Source of the DNA: CAYLNL01 sp964385175
GTDB lineage: Bacteria > Bacteroidota > Bacteroidia > Flavobacteriales > Flavobacteriaceae
Reading direction: 5' to 3'
NCBI GenBank assembly: GCA_964385175.1
Contig: CAYLNL010000003.1
Location: 62,001-126,000 of the forward strand
Length of the DNA: 64,000 nt
The position numbers and the translations under genes were made by a program. Below the pieces are notes generated by a model. That model had not been told where the DNA came from and searched no databases. It saw only the letters and a program-made list of their open reading frames with translations. How positions within the stretch are numbered: position 1 is the first letter of the stretch; each line of letters begins with the position of its first letter. Shown piece by piece: positions 17,576 to 26,009 of the stretch.

Positions 17576-18589
17576 TTATAAGCCGGGGATAATATCTTTG
17601 GCTGCTTCCCAACCGGTTTCTACTACACCTTCGCCTACTTCCCAGCCGCTTTCCACAATTCCTTCACCGGTTTGCCATACTACCTCGGCACCGCCTTCTA
17701 TAATTTCAGCACCGGTTCCTACCACATCTCCCTGGCTGGCTTCTCTCCATATTTCTCCGCCCGCTTCGCTAAATTCGCCTGAAATTTCTCTGCCGGCCTC
17801 GTTCACTTCGCGGTAAATTTCTCCGCCGGCTTCACGAATGGTATCTAAGGGGCTTACATCGAGTTTTTCTTTCCAGTAATTAATGCCCGATACCTGTCCG
17901 CTTAACCCGCTTTCATTACCGGCAATACAGTCGCCTCCGTCAGGGACATAACAATAGCCGGGGCCTATATCAAAATGTGTTTTGAGAAAGCCAAAAGCAT
18001 CATGCGTAGGCGCATGATAGGCAAGGGCTTCATTACTGATAACCAAGCCGCCTACTTCTTCCCAAAAGCCATTTCCATCTATGTTGAGGGCGTTACTTCC
18101 GGGGCCTGTCAATCCGCCATATTCGCTCATCAAAGAGGCAAAGGCGGGATCTATTTCCAGGGCATCGCCCACCATATACCCAAAGCGCAGGTGCGAAAGG
18201 GTACCGTATTCATCCACCGGTTCGAGGGTAATGCCAGAAGCATTCATAAGGTCTAACATTCTCAGATAATCTTGCTTAGCTTGTTCCGGGGTTATGCCGC
18301 GAGCCGCTGCAATGCCGTTTATATATTCCTGTACTTCGGAGGTTATAGGATAAGGCGCTTGCCGTAGTTCAGGGTTATCTATAAGAAGGTTCGCCAAACC
18401 TCCCATGTTTTCAGAGAGTTGCTGGGTGCCGGCGCCGCGGGCATCAAAATCTAACAGCCCATCGCCTCCATCCCACTGATAATTGCGATTTATATCTATA
18501 TCTGAGAGTTGAATCTGTACCTGGATAATGGCTCGCGCCCGGTTAATAATGTCTCTTGCATTGCTAAGAAGAGTTGTAATAGCGCTCAT
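17576..18589 (-). CDS. Unknown protein with the shared N-terminal helix and C-terminal amphipathic repeats
   Basis: 337 residues. Residues 1-26 hold IINRARAIIQVQI, the cluster signature. The middle (about 45-225) is a globular domain I do not recognise; it includes the conserved-looking stretch HAPTHDAFGFLKTHF followed by IGPGYCY and a Cys pair (YCYV, GDCIAG). The His-Asp pair recalls phospholipase A2-like dyads, but I cannot support that assignment. Residues 235-337 are GGEIYREVNEAG-type and SGWEVGEGVVETGWE-type amphipathic repeats, also present at the end of the HEMMH protein, and the protein ends in PGL. No signal peptide. A strong terminator upstream separates it from the coiled-coil gene. 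Confidence 0.7.
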   Translation of the reverse strand: MSAITTLLSNARDIINRARAIIQVQIQLSDIDINRNYQWDGGDGLLDFDARGAGTQQLSENMGGLANLLIDNPELRQAPYPITSEVQEYINGIAAARGITPEQAKQDYLRMLDLMNASGITLEPVDEYGTLSHLRFGYMVGDALEIDPAFASLMSEYGGLTGPGSNALNIDGNGFWEEVGGLVISNEALAYHAPTHDAFGFLKTHFDIGPGYCYVPDGGDCIAGNESGLSGQVSGINYWKEKLDVSPLDTIREAGGEIYREVNEAGREISGEFSEAGGEIWREASQGDVVGTGAEIIEGGAEVVWQTGEGIVESGWEVGEGVVETGWEAAKDIIPGL

Positions 18590-18619
18590 GGTATAAAGGT
18601 TTTACATTTGGGTAAAAGA

Positions 18620-18647
18620 AGCCCAAACCTTTTAAAAGGTTTGGGCT
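18620..18647 (-). terminator. Long perfect hairpin terminator after the coiled-coil gene
   Basis: AGCCCAAACCTTTT pairs perfectly with AAAAGGTTTGGGCT, giving 14-bp arms with no extra loop bases. On the minus strand it is followed by TCTTTT. It ends the coiled-coil transcript 15 bp after its stop. Confidence 0.65.
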
Positions 18648-18661
18648 GTTACAGCTATTGG

Positions 18662-20265
18662 TTAGTCTAATTGGCTTAGGATAGCTTCTGCTCTGTCGGC
18701 TGCCCGTTGTGCACGCGCCTCGGCATCTTCGGCTTCTGCTCGCGACCTATCGGCGTCATCTGCTGAATGCTGGGTTTGGTCTAACAAGCTATTGGCATCG
18801 CTCTTAATACCTTCTATATCATCGCGAAGCCCTTCACTTTCAACTTTGATATTTTCAATCTCGGTTTGTTTTTCCTCGCTATAAGTCTGGGTAGCATCTA
18901 AGGAGCTTTCTATCTCCGTGAGAGCGTTTTCAATTTCGCCTTTGGTTTCTTCTATCTGGTCTCTCATCTGCTCAGAATTATCGCGGTAACCTTCAATAGT
19001 TTCTACCAATCCTTGAGCGGTTTGTTCATGCTCCTGGGTAGCCGCCATAAAGTCTGCAGCAGCTTGTTCGTGCTCTTGGGTAGTATTCATAAACTCAGCA
19101 GCAGCTTGTTCGTGCTCTTGGGTAGTGTTCATAAACTCAGCAGCAGCTCGTTCGTGCTCTTGGGTAGTGTTCATAAACTCAGCAGCAGCTCGTTCGTGCT
19201 CTTGGGTAGTGTTCATAAACTCAGCAGCAGCTTGTTCGTGCTCTTGGGTAGTGTTCATAAACTCAGCAGCAGCNNNNNNNNNNNNNNNNNNNNNNNNNNN
19301 NNNNNNNNNNNNNNNNNNNNNNNNNNNNNNNNNNNNNNNNNNNNNNNNNNNNNNNNNNNNNNNNNNNNNNNNNTAGCTTCGCTGGCAACTTGTTCGTGTT
19401 CTTGGGCAGATGCCATAGCTTCGCTGGCAACTTGTTCGTGTTCTTGGGCAGATGCCATAGCTTCGCTGGCGGCTTGCTCATGCTCTTGGGCAGTAGTCAT
19501 GGCTTCGCTGGCGGCTTGCTCATGCTCTTGGGCAGTGGTCATGGCTTCGCTGGCAGCTTGTTCGTGTTCTTGTGCAGATGCCATGGCTTCGCTAGCGGTT
19601 TGCTCGTGTTCTTGGGCAGATGCCATGGCTTCGCTGGCAGCCTGCTCATGTTCTTGTGCAGATGCCATAGCTTCGCTAGCCGTTTGCTCATGTTCCTGTA
19701 TGGTTTCTAAGGTAGTTTGAGCGGTTTCTTCATGAGTTTGAATGGTTTCTAATAAAGCAGCAGTACTTTCTTCATGTCCTCTCACAGTTTCTACCAATTC
19801 AAGAGTTTCTTCCTGCCTGCCCCGAATGTCTTCTACAGCCTCAGAAGCATCTTCCTGCTGTCCGCGGATAGTTTCTACCGTTTCAGAAGCCTCTTCTTGC
19901 TGGCTATTCAAAGTTTCTAAAATACCCGAAGCGGTTTCTTCGTGTTCCTGAATAGTCTCTACTGCTGTAGCTGCTGTTTCCTGGTGGGTATTTACCTGTT
20001 CTACTAAGGCTTCTATTTCGTCTGACCTGCCTTGTGCAGTTTCTACTAAGGCTTCTATTTCTTTTTCATGAGCCTGTACCTCTGCTACCAGCGTTTCTAC
20101 TTCTTCGCCTTGTTGCTGGATGCCTCTAAGAACCTCCTGGGCTTCTTCCACGATGTTTTTGAGCGCTTCCATAATCTCCATGCACGTATCTCGCTCTCCC
20201 TGAATCTCCTCAAGGATGGCACGCGCCTGGTCTAAAATCCCGTTGTTGTTATCAACTTCTGCCAT
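18662..20265 (-). CDS. Long coiled-coil protein of 14-residue repeats, broken by an assembly gap
   Basis: One gene read in two pieces. The N-terminal part (20265 down to the gap at 19373) opens with ILDQARAILEEI, the signature shared by this cluster, then a Glu/Gln-rich coiled coil that becomes a strict 14-residue (two-heptad, 42-bp) array of the type ASEAMASAQEHEQ. The part below the gap (19273 to 18662) continues with AAAEFMNTTQEHEQ units and ends in a further coiled coil (RAEAEDAEARAQRAADRAEA) and LSQLD. The two parts are out of frame only because the 100-N gap has an arbitrary length. True length is unknown and likely over 540 residues. No signal peptide or membrane span. It may be a rod, scaffold or ruler. 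Confidence 0.75.
19074..19700 (-). repeat. 42-bp in-frame tandem repeat array
   Basis: Direct repeats every 42 bp on both sides of the gap, in two sub-families: AEFMNTTQEHE units (below the gap) and SEAMASAQEHE units (above it). Neighbouring units are nearly identical at DNA level, a sign of recent expansion or homogenisation. Confidence 0.85.
19274..19373. other. Assembly gap (100 N)
   Basis: Exactly 100 N inside the 42-bp tandem repeat array, so the number of repeats is not known; short-read collapse is the likely cause. Confidence 0.97.
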
Positions 20266-20326
20266 TTTTTTGATTTTTTAAATAGTTAAACAATTGGTGT
20301 TATTTATTATATAAATTTTACTGGTT

Positions 20327-20334
20327 CAAATATA
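20327..20334 (-). promoter_or_regulatory. -7 element for the coiled-coil gene
   Basis: TATATTTG on the minus strand, 62 bp upstream of the ATG at 20265. The 304-bp divergent region 20266-20569 is otherwise AT-rich with nothing else I can name. Confidence 0.4.
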
Positions 20335-20569
20335 TTAGTAAATTTTTGGAGATATATACTGGAAAACGGGAAATAAGTTGGAAATATCTTGGAAATAGGG
20401 AAACTTTGAGCTATTATATTGATAATCAGGTGGTTTTGAATATGAATAGGCTCTATATCTTTTAACGAAGTTCAGGCGTTGTTAAATCTTTCCTAAAAGC
20501 TGTAACAGGTAGCCGGTAAGCACGTCTTAGTAATAAACATCCATCAAAACAAACGTAAATAGCAAAAAA

Positions 20570-21337
20570 ATGAATAAATTGTTAATAGTGTGTAGTTCTC
20601 TTCTGGTATTGAATGGGGCTATATTAAAAAAAGGAAAAGAGATTCTCCTGTCATATAGATGTGATGCAGAGAATACTTATATAAAACCAGTGCGCGACGG
20701 GTTCTTAAAATATGTTTCTTTCATCGCTGAAGATGAAAGCACCCAAAAAATTCCCTCAAAGTATGTTGATTATAAAAATACCCCAACGGAAGGGAATGAA
20801 ATAGACCTGGCTTCAATAGTTTATATAGAGGAGGAAGAGCCTGTTGATTTAGGATTTGACCCGAAAGTATTTTTGCCTGAAGGGTTTAACCCATATAAGC
20901 AGTATGTTGACTTGAATTCTATAGCGTATATAAAAGATGAGGTAGCTATATCTTTTGATTATGATACTCAAAAGTATTTACCCGCTACTTTTAACCCCTA
21001 TACTACGGAATTTAGTTGGAAGGATATTCCTTATATAAAGGATGAAGAAGAGCCAGAGTTAGGTTTTAATACTAAAGATTACCTGCCTGCCAATTTTAGC
21101 CCGTATGCCGCTTCATTAGATTTAAACAGTATTCTGTATATAGAAGATGAAGAAGAGCCAGAGTTAGGTTTTAATACTAAAGATTACCTGCCTGCCAATT
21201 TTAGCCCGTATGCCGCTTCATTAGATTTAAACAGTATTCTGTATATAGAAGATGAAGAAGAACCAGAGTTAGGTTTTAATACTAAAGATTACCTGCCTAC
21301 TAATTTTAATCCATATTTAGTATCAACCGTTTTTTAG
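20570..21337 (+). CDS. Secreted protein with 35-residue YLP-FNPY repeats
   Basis: 255 residues. A hydrophobic N-terminus (LLIVCSSLLVLNGAIL) resembles a signal peptide with no clear cleavage site. From about residue 75 there are five acidic repeats with the core F(D/N)xKDYLPANFNPY, joined by LDLNSILYIEDEEEPELG. The last units are almost identical and the DNA repeats exactly every 105 bp from 21041. Proteins of this pattern occur in Flavobacteriaceae as uncharacterised secreted proteins; function unknown. It is divergent from the coiled-coil gene and convergent with lysS, with a bidirectional terminator between. The acidic clusters could bind calcium, but no EF-hand consensus is present. Confidence 0.75.
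   Translation: MNKLLIVCSSLLVLNGAILKKGKEILLSYRCDAENTYIKPVRDGFLKYVSFIAEDESTQKIPSKYVDYKNTPTEGNEIDLASIVYIEEEEPVDLGFDPKVFLPEGFNPYKQYVDLNSIAYIKDEVAISFDYDTQKYLPATFNPYTTEFSWKDIPYIKDEEEPELGFNTKDYLPANFSPYAASLDLNSILYIEDEEEPELGFNTKDYLPANFSPYAASLDLNSILYIEDEEEPELGFNTKDYLPTNFNPYLVSTVF
21041..21298 (+). repeat. 105-bp tandem direct repeats
   Basis: Copies start at 21041, 21146 and 21251. The first two are identical over all 105 bp; the third matches (one change) until about 21298 and then diverges. Confidence 0.9.
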
Positions 21338-21385
21338 CCCGTTTCGCAAGATGGGAACTTTGTTGAGTTAGTTAAAAAAGCGCTT

Positions 21386-21408
21386 CGCCCTGCGGGGCGT
21401 TTTTTTTT
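21386..21408. terminator. Bidirectional terminator between the repeat protein and lysS
   Basis: CGCCC (21386-21390), loop TGCG, GGGCG (21395-21399), then nine T on the plus strand. On the minus strand a run of six T follows (plus-strand A-run at 21374-21379), so it serves both convergent genes. Confidence 0.65.
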
Positions 21409-23104
21409 AAAACCACCGCTCCACCTCAGAAAGTTGCAATGCTGCAATAGTGAGTTTATTTTTTTTGCGGTAGCCATTAAGCGTTTGGTGAACCTGCGTG
21501 GGTTTGTTTTCACGCAACGAAGCTAAAGATGAATATACCTTTACAACATGCACCGCCCATTCTTCGGGGATACCGGCAGTTAAAAACTCATCGTTCCCAG
21601 ATGTTGCAGGTTTTTTTTCGGGGCGCATCTGGGGGAAAAACAGCACTTCTTGTATAGCGGCGTTATTGGTGAGCAGCATAACCAACCGGTCTATGCCTAT
21701 ACCTATCCCGGCAGTGGGCGGCATTCCATATTCCAGGGCGCGGAGAAAATCATAATCTATAAACATAGCTTCATCATCGCCTTTTTCAGAGAGTTTCAGT
21801 TGCTCCTCAAACCGCTCGCGCTGGTCTATAGGGTCATTTAGCTCAGAGTATGCATTGGCCAGTTCTTTTCCATTCACCATCAACTCAAACCGCTCTGTTA
21901 ATGCCGGGTTAGTGCGATGCGTTTTACACAACGGGCTCATTTCCTTGGGATAATCTGTAATAAAAGTAGGCTGCACGTAGTGGCGCTGGCATTTTTCACT
22001 AAAAAGCTCATCAATAAGTTTTCCTACCCCCATAGCAGGAGTTACCTCCACATGCAGTTTTTCGCAGGTTTTGCGAAGTTGTTCTTCATCCATCCCCGAT
22101 ACATCTATGCCCGTATGTTCTTCAATAGCCTGCAAAATAGGTACCCGCGGGTAAGGCGCTTTAAAATCTATTTCGGTTTCCCCTACCCTTACAGCGGTAG
22201 CGCCGCAAACCTCTATCGCCGTTTTTTCCAGCAATGTTTCCGTAAGTTCCATCATCCATTCATAATCCTTATAAGCCACGTATAGCTCCATAATGGTAAA
22301 TTCAGGATTATGGGTGCGATCCATCCCTTCGTTGCGAAAATCCCTGGCAAATTCATATACCCCTCCAAATCCGCCTACAATAAGCCTTTTGAGATATAGC
22401 TCATTGGCAATTCTGAGATAAAGAGGCATATTAAGCGCATTGTGATGAGTAATAAAGGGGCGCGCCGCAGCCCCTCCCGGTATAGGTTGCAATATAGGCG
22501 TTTCCACTTCCAGGTAGCCCTTTTCATTCAGGAATTTGCGAATGCTGTTTACCGTTTGTGTTCTCTTTACAAAAGTTTCCTTAACATGGGGGTTCACCAA
22601 TAAATCTACATAGCGCTGGCGATACCGAGACTCAGCATCAGTAAACTCATCGTGCACCCTACCTTCAGCATCGGTTTTAGGAAGCGGCAAGGGGCGCAGC
22701 GATTTACTCAAAAGAGAAAAATGTTTCACCATCACTGTTAATTCGCCCACCTGGGTCTTAAAAAGAACACCTTTTATACCTATAATATCGCCTATATCTA
22801 AAAGTCTTTTATACACCTCATTATAAAGCGTTTTGTCTTCTCCCGGGCAAATTTCGTCCCGGTTAAAATAAAGTTGAATCCTTCCCTCACTGTCTTGTAT
22901 TTCTGCAAAAGAGGCTTTTCCCTGGATACGTTTTGACATAAGCCGCCCGGCGATACTTACATTTTCTCCTTCGGTAAATTGTTCTTTGATAGCAGCCGAG
23001 GTATGACTCACCGGGTATAAAGCCGCCGGATATGGTTCTATACCCAGGTTTTTTAATTCCCGGAGTTTTTCCCTGCGAATGAGTTCTTGCTCAGAGAGGT
23101 GCAT
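21407..23104 (-). CDS. lysS: Lysyl-tRNA synthetase, class II
   Basis: 565 residues from the ATG at 23104; the longer open frame to 23137 adds an unlikely MHYLCRFKIKN. An N-terminal OB-fold anticodon-binding domain (SIAGRLMSKRIQGKASFAEI) is followed by a class II catalytic domain with motif 2 FRNEGMDRTHNPEFT and motif 3 GIGIGIDRLVMLLT. The C-terminal extension of about 60 residues after the MRPEKK region is usual for Bacteroidota LysS, though its sequence here looks unlike the common form. A TATCTTTG promoter element lies 20 bp upstream of the chosen start. Confidence 0.96.
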   Translation of the reverse strand: MHLSEQELIRREKLRELKNLGIEPYPAALYPVSHTSAAIKEQFTEGENVSIAGRLMSKRIQGKASFAEIQDSEGRIQLYFNRDEICPGEDKTLYNEVYKRLLDIGDIIGIKGVLFKTQVGELTVMVKHFSLLSKSLRPLPLPKTDAEGRVHDEFTDAESRYRQRYVDLLVNPHVKETFVKRTQTVNSIRKFLNEKGYLEVETPILQPIPGGAAARPFITHHNALNMPLYLRIANELYLKRLIVGGFGGVYEFARDFRNEGMDRTHNPEFTIMELYVAYKDYEWMMELTETLLEKTAIEVCGATAVRVGETEIDFKAPYPRVPILQAIEEHTGIDVSGMDEEQLRKTCEKLHVEVTPAMGVGKLIDELFSEKCQRHYVQPTFITDYPKEMSPLCKTHRTNPALTERFELMVNGKELANAYSELNDPIDQRERFEEQLKLSEKGDDEAMFIDYDFLRALEYGMPPTAGIGIGIDRLVMLLTNNAAIQEVLFFPQMRPEKKPATSGNDEFLTAGIPEEWAVHVVKVYSSLASLRENKPTQVHQTLNGYRKKNKLTIAALQLSEVERWF

Positions 23105-23123
23105 ATTCTTTATTTTAAACCTG

Positions 23124-23131
23124 CAAAGATA
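23124..23131 (-). promoter_or_regulatory. -7 element for lysS
   Basis: TATCTTTG on the minus strand, 19 bp before the ATG at 23104; supports that start. Confidence 0.5.
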
Positions 23132-23159
23132 GTGCAAGGAGATATATGTCTTACTGTTT

Positions 23160-23428
23160 TATGCCAAGGCTTTATGATTTAAAAACCAATACAGAATAGA
23201 GAAAATAGAACATAGAGAATAGAATATAGATGAATTTCTCAATTCATAATTCTGAATTAAAAGGAGAACCAAGAGACAAGAAGCAAGAAAAAAGAGAATA
23301 GAACATAGAAGTCGTAAGGCATAAGTGAAGGATGAAAAGCCTGCCTGCCCTGCTCGCCCTGAGCTTGCCGAAAGGAGCATAGTCGAAGGGAGCTTGCCGA
23401 AGGGAACATAGCCGGAGCGCCCGGAGCC
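23160..23428. repeat. Dispersed intergenic repeat, copy 1
   Basis: Non-coding patchwork of short motifs: ACAGAATAGAGAAAATAGA, GAACCAAGAGACAAGAAGC, GTCGTAAGGCATAAGTG and the palindrome-prone GAGCTTGCCGAAGGGA. The same motifs recur in inverted order and orientation at 28375-28600 and also at 53870-54030 and 62985-63150. It abuts the hemE stop codon directly. Confidence 0.75.
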
Positions 23429-24454
23429 TCAGCCTTCCCATTCCTTCACCGCGTCCACAAACGCTCTGGCATGTTCCACCGGCACATCCGGCAGGATACC
23501 GTGACCTAAGTTTACGATATAACGGTCTTTCCCAAAAGCATCTATCATTTCCTTCACCCTGCTTTTAAGTACAGGAACCGGCGAATAGAGCCGGGACGGA
23601 TCAAAATTTCCCTGCAAGGTGACCTTCCCGCCTGTGAGCGTGCGCGCCTGCGCAGGGCTGCACGTCCAGTCTATCCCCAGAGCTGAGGCGCTGCTTTTCG
23701 CCATTTCTGGCAGGGCAAACCAGCAGCCTTTGGCAAAGACGATAACAGGCGCTTTCGGCGCCAGCGCTTCCACGATCCGGCTGAGGTAGTTCCATGAAAA
23801 TTCCGCATAATCCGCCGGCGACAACAGCCCGCCCCATGAATCAAACAGCTGCACAACGTCTGCACCACTCTTCACCTGCGCTTCCAGGTATAAAATCGTG
23901 GTCTCCGTAATCTTATGAAGCAGCTCATGTGCCGTTTCCGGGTGCGAAAAACAGAATTTCTTAGCCTTGTCAAAATTCTTGGAGCCCTTTCCTTCCACCA
24001 TATAGCACAGGATCGTCCAGGGCGAGCCCGCAAAACCGATCAGGGGAACGGCATCGTTCAGCATTTTTTTAGTGAGCTGTATCGCCTCCATCACATAGCC
24101 CAGCGTCTCCGCTATATCCGGTACGATAACCCGAGCTGCATCTCTTGCGGAACGGACGGGCTCCGGCAGCCAGGGGCCTACCTGCTCTTTCATCTGCACT
24201 TCCACATTCATAGCCTGCGGAACCACCAGGATATCCGAAAACAGGATCGCCGCATCGGGTTCAATGATGCGGATGGGCTGCAGGGTGATTTCCGCCGCCA
24301 ATTCGGGAGTGCGGCACCGCGTGAAAAAATCGTATTTTTCACGTAAAAGTTGAAATTCGGGCAGGTAACGCCCTGCCTGCCGCATCATCCACACAGGCGG
24401 ACGGGAAACCGGCTCTCCTCTCAGGGCTTTTAAAAAAATATCGTTTTGTATCAT
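23429..24454 (-). CDS. hemE: Uroporphyrinogen decarboxylase
   Basis: 341 residues. Decarboxylates uroporphyrinogen III to coproporphyrinogen III. The N-terminal signature PPVWMMRQAGRYLPEF, holding the substrate-binding Arg, begins near residue 19; FSDILVVPQAM carries the catalytic Asp; GFAGSPWT and NLGHGILPDVPVEHA are also family hallmarks. The start overlaps the hemD stop by 4 bp, the last step of the hemA-C-D-E operon. Hand-counted GC in this operon is well above that of neighbouring genes. Confidence 0.96.
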   Translation of the reverse strand: MIQNDIFLKALRGEPVSRPPVWMMRQAGRYLPEFQLLREKYDFFTRCRTPELAAEITLQPIRIIEPDAAILFSDILVVPQAMNVEVQMKEQVGPWLPEPVRSARDAARVIVPDIAETLGYVMEAIQLTKKMLNDAVPLIGFAGSPWTILCYMVEGKGSKNFDKAKKFCFSHPETAHELLHKITETTILYLEAQVKSGADVVQLFDSWGGLLSPADYAEFSWNYLSRIVEALAPKAPVIVFAKGCWFALPEMAKSSASALGIDWTCSPAQARTLTGGKVTLQGNFDPSRLYSPVPVLKSRVKEMIDAFGKDRYIVNLGHGILPDVPVEHARAFVDAVKEWEG

Positions 24455-25098
24455 GGTCTATGCAGGTGTTTAATGACCCGTTCCAGCACATTTTCCACCG
24501 TGGGAATGCTTGCCGTAACAATGTTCCCGGTGTATGGTTTCACCGCTCCGGCAGTCGTCTCCCCGATGCAGAACGCTGTGCTCTGACGGATGAAATTGTT
24601 CACAAAAAAACTTTCCACGGCAGAAGGGCTGAAAAATAATATCCCGTCAAATACCTCATCCAAAACAGGAGTATTCAGCGAAGTACGATAGACCGGCACC
24701 TCGTTAAGCAGTATATTATGCTTCCTGAGAAGCTGCGGCAACTCCTCTCTCCGGCGCGTTCCGCAGAAAAACCAGAACGCCCCGTTTTTGTGGTTTTTTA
24801 CGAGATATTCCGCCAGTTTTGAAGCGTTCTGCTCCATTTTCACCACATGTTGACCGTTTTCCTCCAAAAACTGCCGTGTCTTTTCTCCCACACAAAAGCA
24901 ATTTTCCGGTCTTATTTTTTTATGGATGATGCATTTTGCGGCATTCCGGCTGGTGATAATGGCATGGCCCACTACGGCAGGCGTTTCAAAATCCAGGGGC
25001 AGTATGTCAATAGCATCATACTCCCGAACCTCCATGCCATGTTCCGTCAATGTCGCTTTTTGCGCTTCCGACAGCCGTTTGGTGGAGAGGATTTTCAT
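24451..25098 (-). CDS. hemD: Uroporphyrinogen-III synthase
   Basis: 215 residues, slightly short for the family. It cyclises hydroxymethylbilane to uroporphyrinogen III. The sequence is weakly conserved, as is usual for HemD, but has ITSRNAAK near residue 50, FCVGEKTRQFL, FFSPSAVESFF and FCIGETTAGAV in the right order for the two alternating domains. Overlaps of 4 bp with hemC and with hemE show translational coupling. Confidence 0.93.
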   Translation of the reverse strand: MKILSTKRLSEAQKATLTEHGMEVREYDAIDILPLDFETPAVVGHAIITSRNAAKCIIHKKIRPENCFCVGEKTRQFLEENGQHVVKMEQNASKLAEYLVKNHKNGAFWFFCGTRRREELPQLLRKHNILLNEVPVYRTSLNTPVLDEVFDGILFFSPSAVESFFVNNFIRQSTAFCIGETTAGAVKPYTGNIVTASIPTVENVLERVIKHLHRP

Positions 25099-26009
25099 GG
25101 AAGCGAACGTTTAATTTCCGTCATCAGCTCCTTTCCGCCGTTGGCTAAGACTTCCCCGGCACAGGCTTCCCCGAACCCTTCCCATTCCGAAAGCGGGGCA
25201 GATTTTTCCATGCGCACACTCCGGCTTCCGTCCGGCGATAACAGGATGCCTTTCAGCGCCAGACGGTCACCGGCAACGGTCGCCAGCGCCCCTATGGGAG
25301 CTGTGCACCCGCCTTCCAGCGTCCGTAAGAATGCCCGTTCCATACGGGTGCAGATCTCCGCCTGGCGGTGATTCAAAGCGGATGCCGCTTCCATCGAAAA
25401 GACATCTTTTTCCAGCGCCACCACCACCACAGCGCCCTGGGCAGGAGCGGGGATCATCCAATCCAGCACAATATGATTTTCCGGCAAGAGATGAAGACGT
25501 TCCAGCCCCGCTTTGGCAAAAATAGCGCCGTCCCAGGACCGGGCGGCGAGCTTTTGCAGGCGGGTGGGCACATTTCCCCGGATGTCTTCCACCCGGTGAT
25601 GCGGATAGTTGTGCAGCCATTGCGCTTTCCGGCGAAGGCTACAGGTAGCTATAACGCCTGCCTGCTCCAAAAACGCGGTATTCTCTTTAAAAACCAATAC
25701 ATCTTCTGCGCTCCCCCGTTCCAGCACCGCTGCCTGAACAATGCCTCCGGGGAGCCGGGTAGGCACATCTTTCAGGCTGTGGACGGCAAGGTCTATAGCG
25801 CCGCTGAGCAGCGCCGTATCCAGGGTTTTGGTGAAAATTCCCGTAATGCCCAGTTCATAAAGCGGCTTATGCAGCATCACATCTCCGGCAGTTTCTACGG
25901 GAACCAGCCGGGTTTCATACCCCAGCTTTTCCAACGCGTTCTTTACGGTGTTCGCCTGCCAGAGCGCCAGCTCGCTGCTGCGGGTTCCTATTCGGATGAG
26001 GCGGCGCAT
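25095..26009 (-). CDS. hemC: Hydroxymethylbilane synthase (porphobilinogen deaminase)
   Basis: 304 residues. Polymerises four porphobilinogens. Catalytic Asp81 sits in HSLKDVPT, and the dipyrromethane cofactor is attached at Cys235 in EGGCTAPIG. The N-terminus IRIGTRSSELALWQAN is typical. Its start overlaps the end of hemA by 22 bp, and its end overlaps hemD by 4 bp. Confidence 0.96.
   Translation of the reverse strand: MRRLIRIGTRSSELALWQANTVKNALEKLGYETRLVPVETAGDVMLHKPLYELGITGIFTKTLDTALLSGAIDLAVHSLKDVPTRLPGGIVQAAVLERGSAEDVLVFKENTAFLEQAGVIATCSLRRKAQWLHNYPHHRVEDIRGNVPTRLQKLAARSWDGAIFAKAGLERLHLLPENHIVLDWMIPAPAQGAVVVVALEKDVFSMEAASALNHRQAEICTRMERAFLRTLEGGCTAPIGALATVAGDRLALKGILLSPDGSRSVRMEKSAPLSEWEGFGEACAGEVLANGGKELMTEIKRSLP

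Noticed and set aside
19074..19700. Possible CRISPR array because of regular direct repeats
   Set aside because: Repeats are contiguous, in frame and without unique spacers, and they encode a regular coiled coil.
19013..19720. Plus-strand frame rich in Cys-Ser-Trp repeats
   Set aside because: Shadow of the 42-bp repeats of the coiled-coil gene; the composition is an artefact of reading Glu/Gln/His codons backwards.
14824..20265. Calling the cluster a complete contractile injection system
   Set aside because: No sheath, tube, baseplate, spike or AAA+ gene is present in the window; only cargo-like proteins can be supported.
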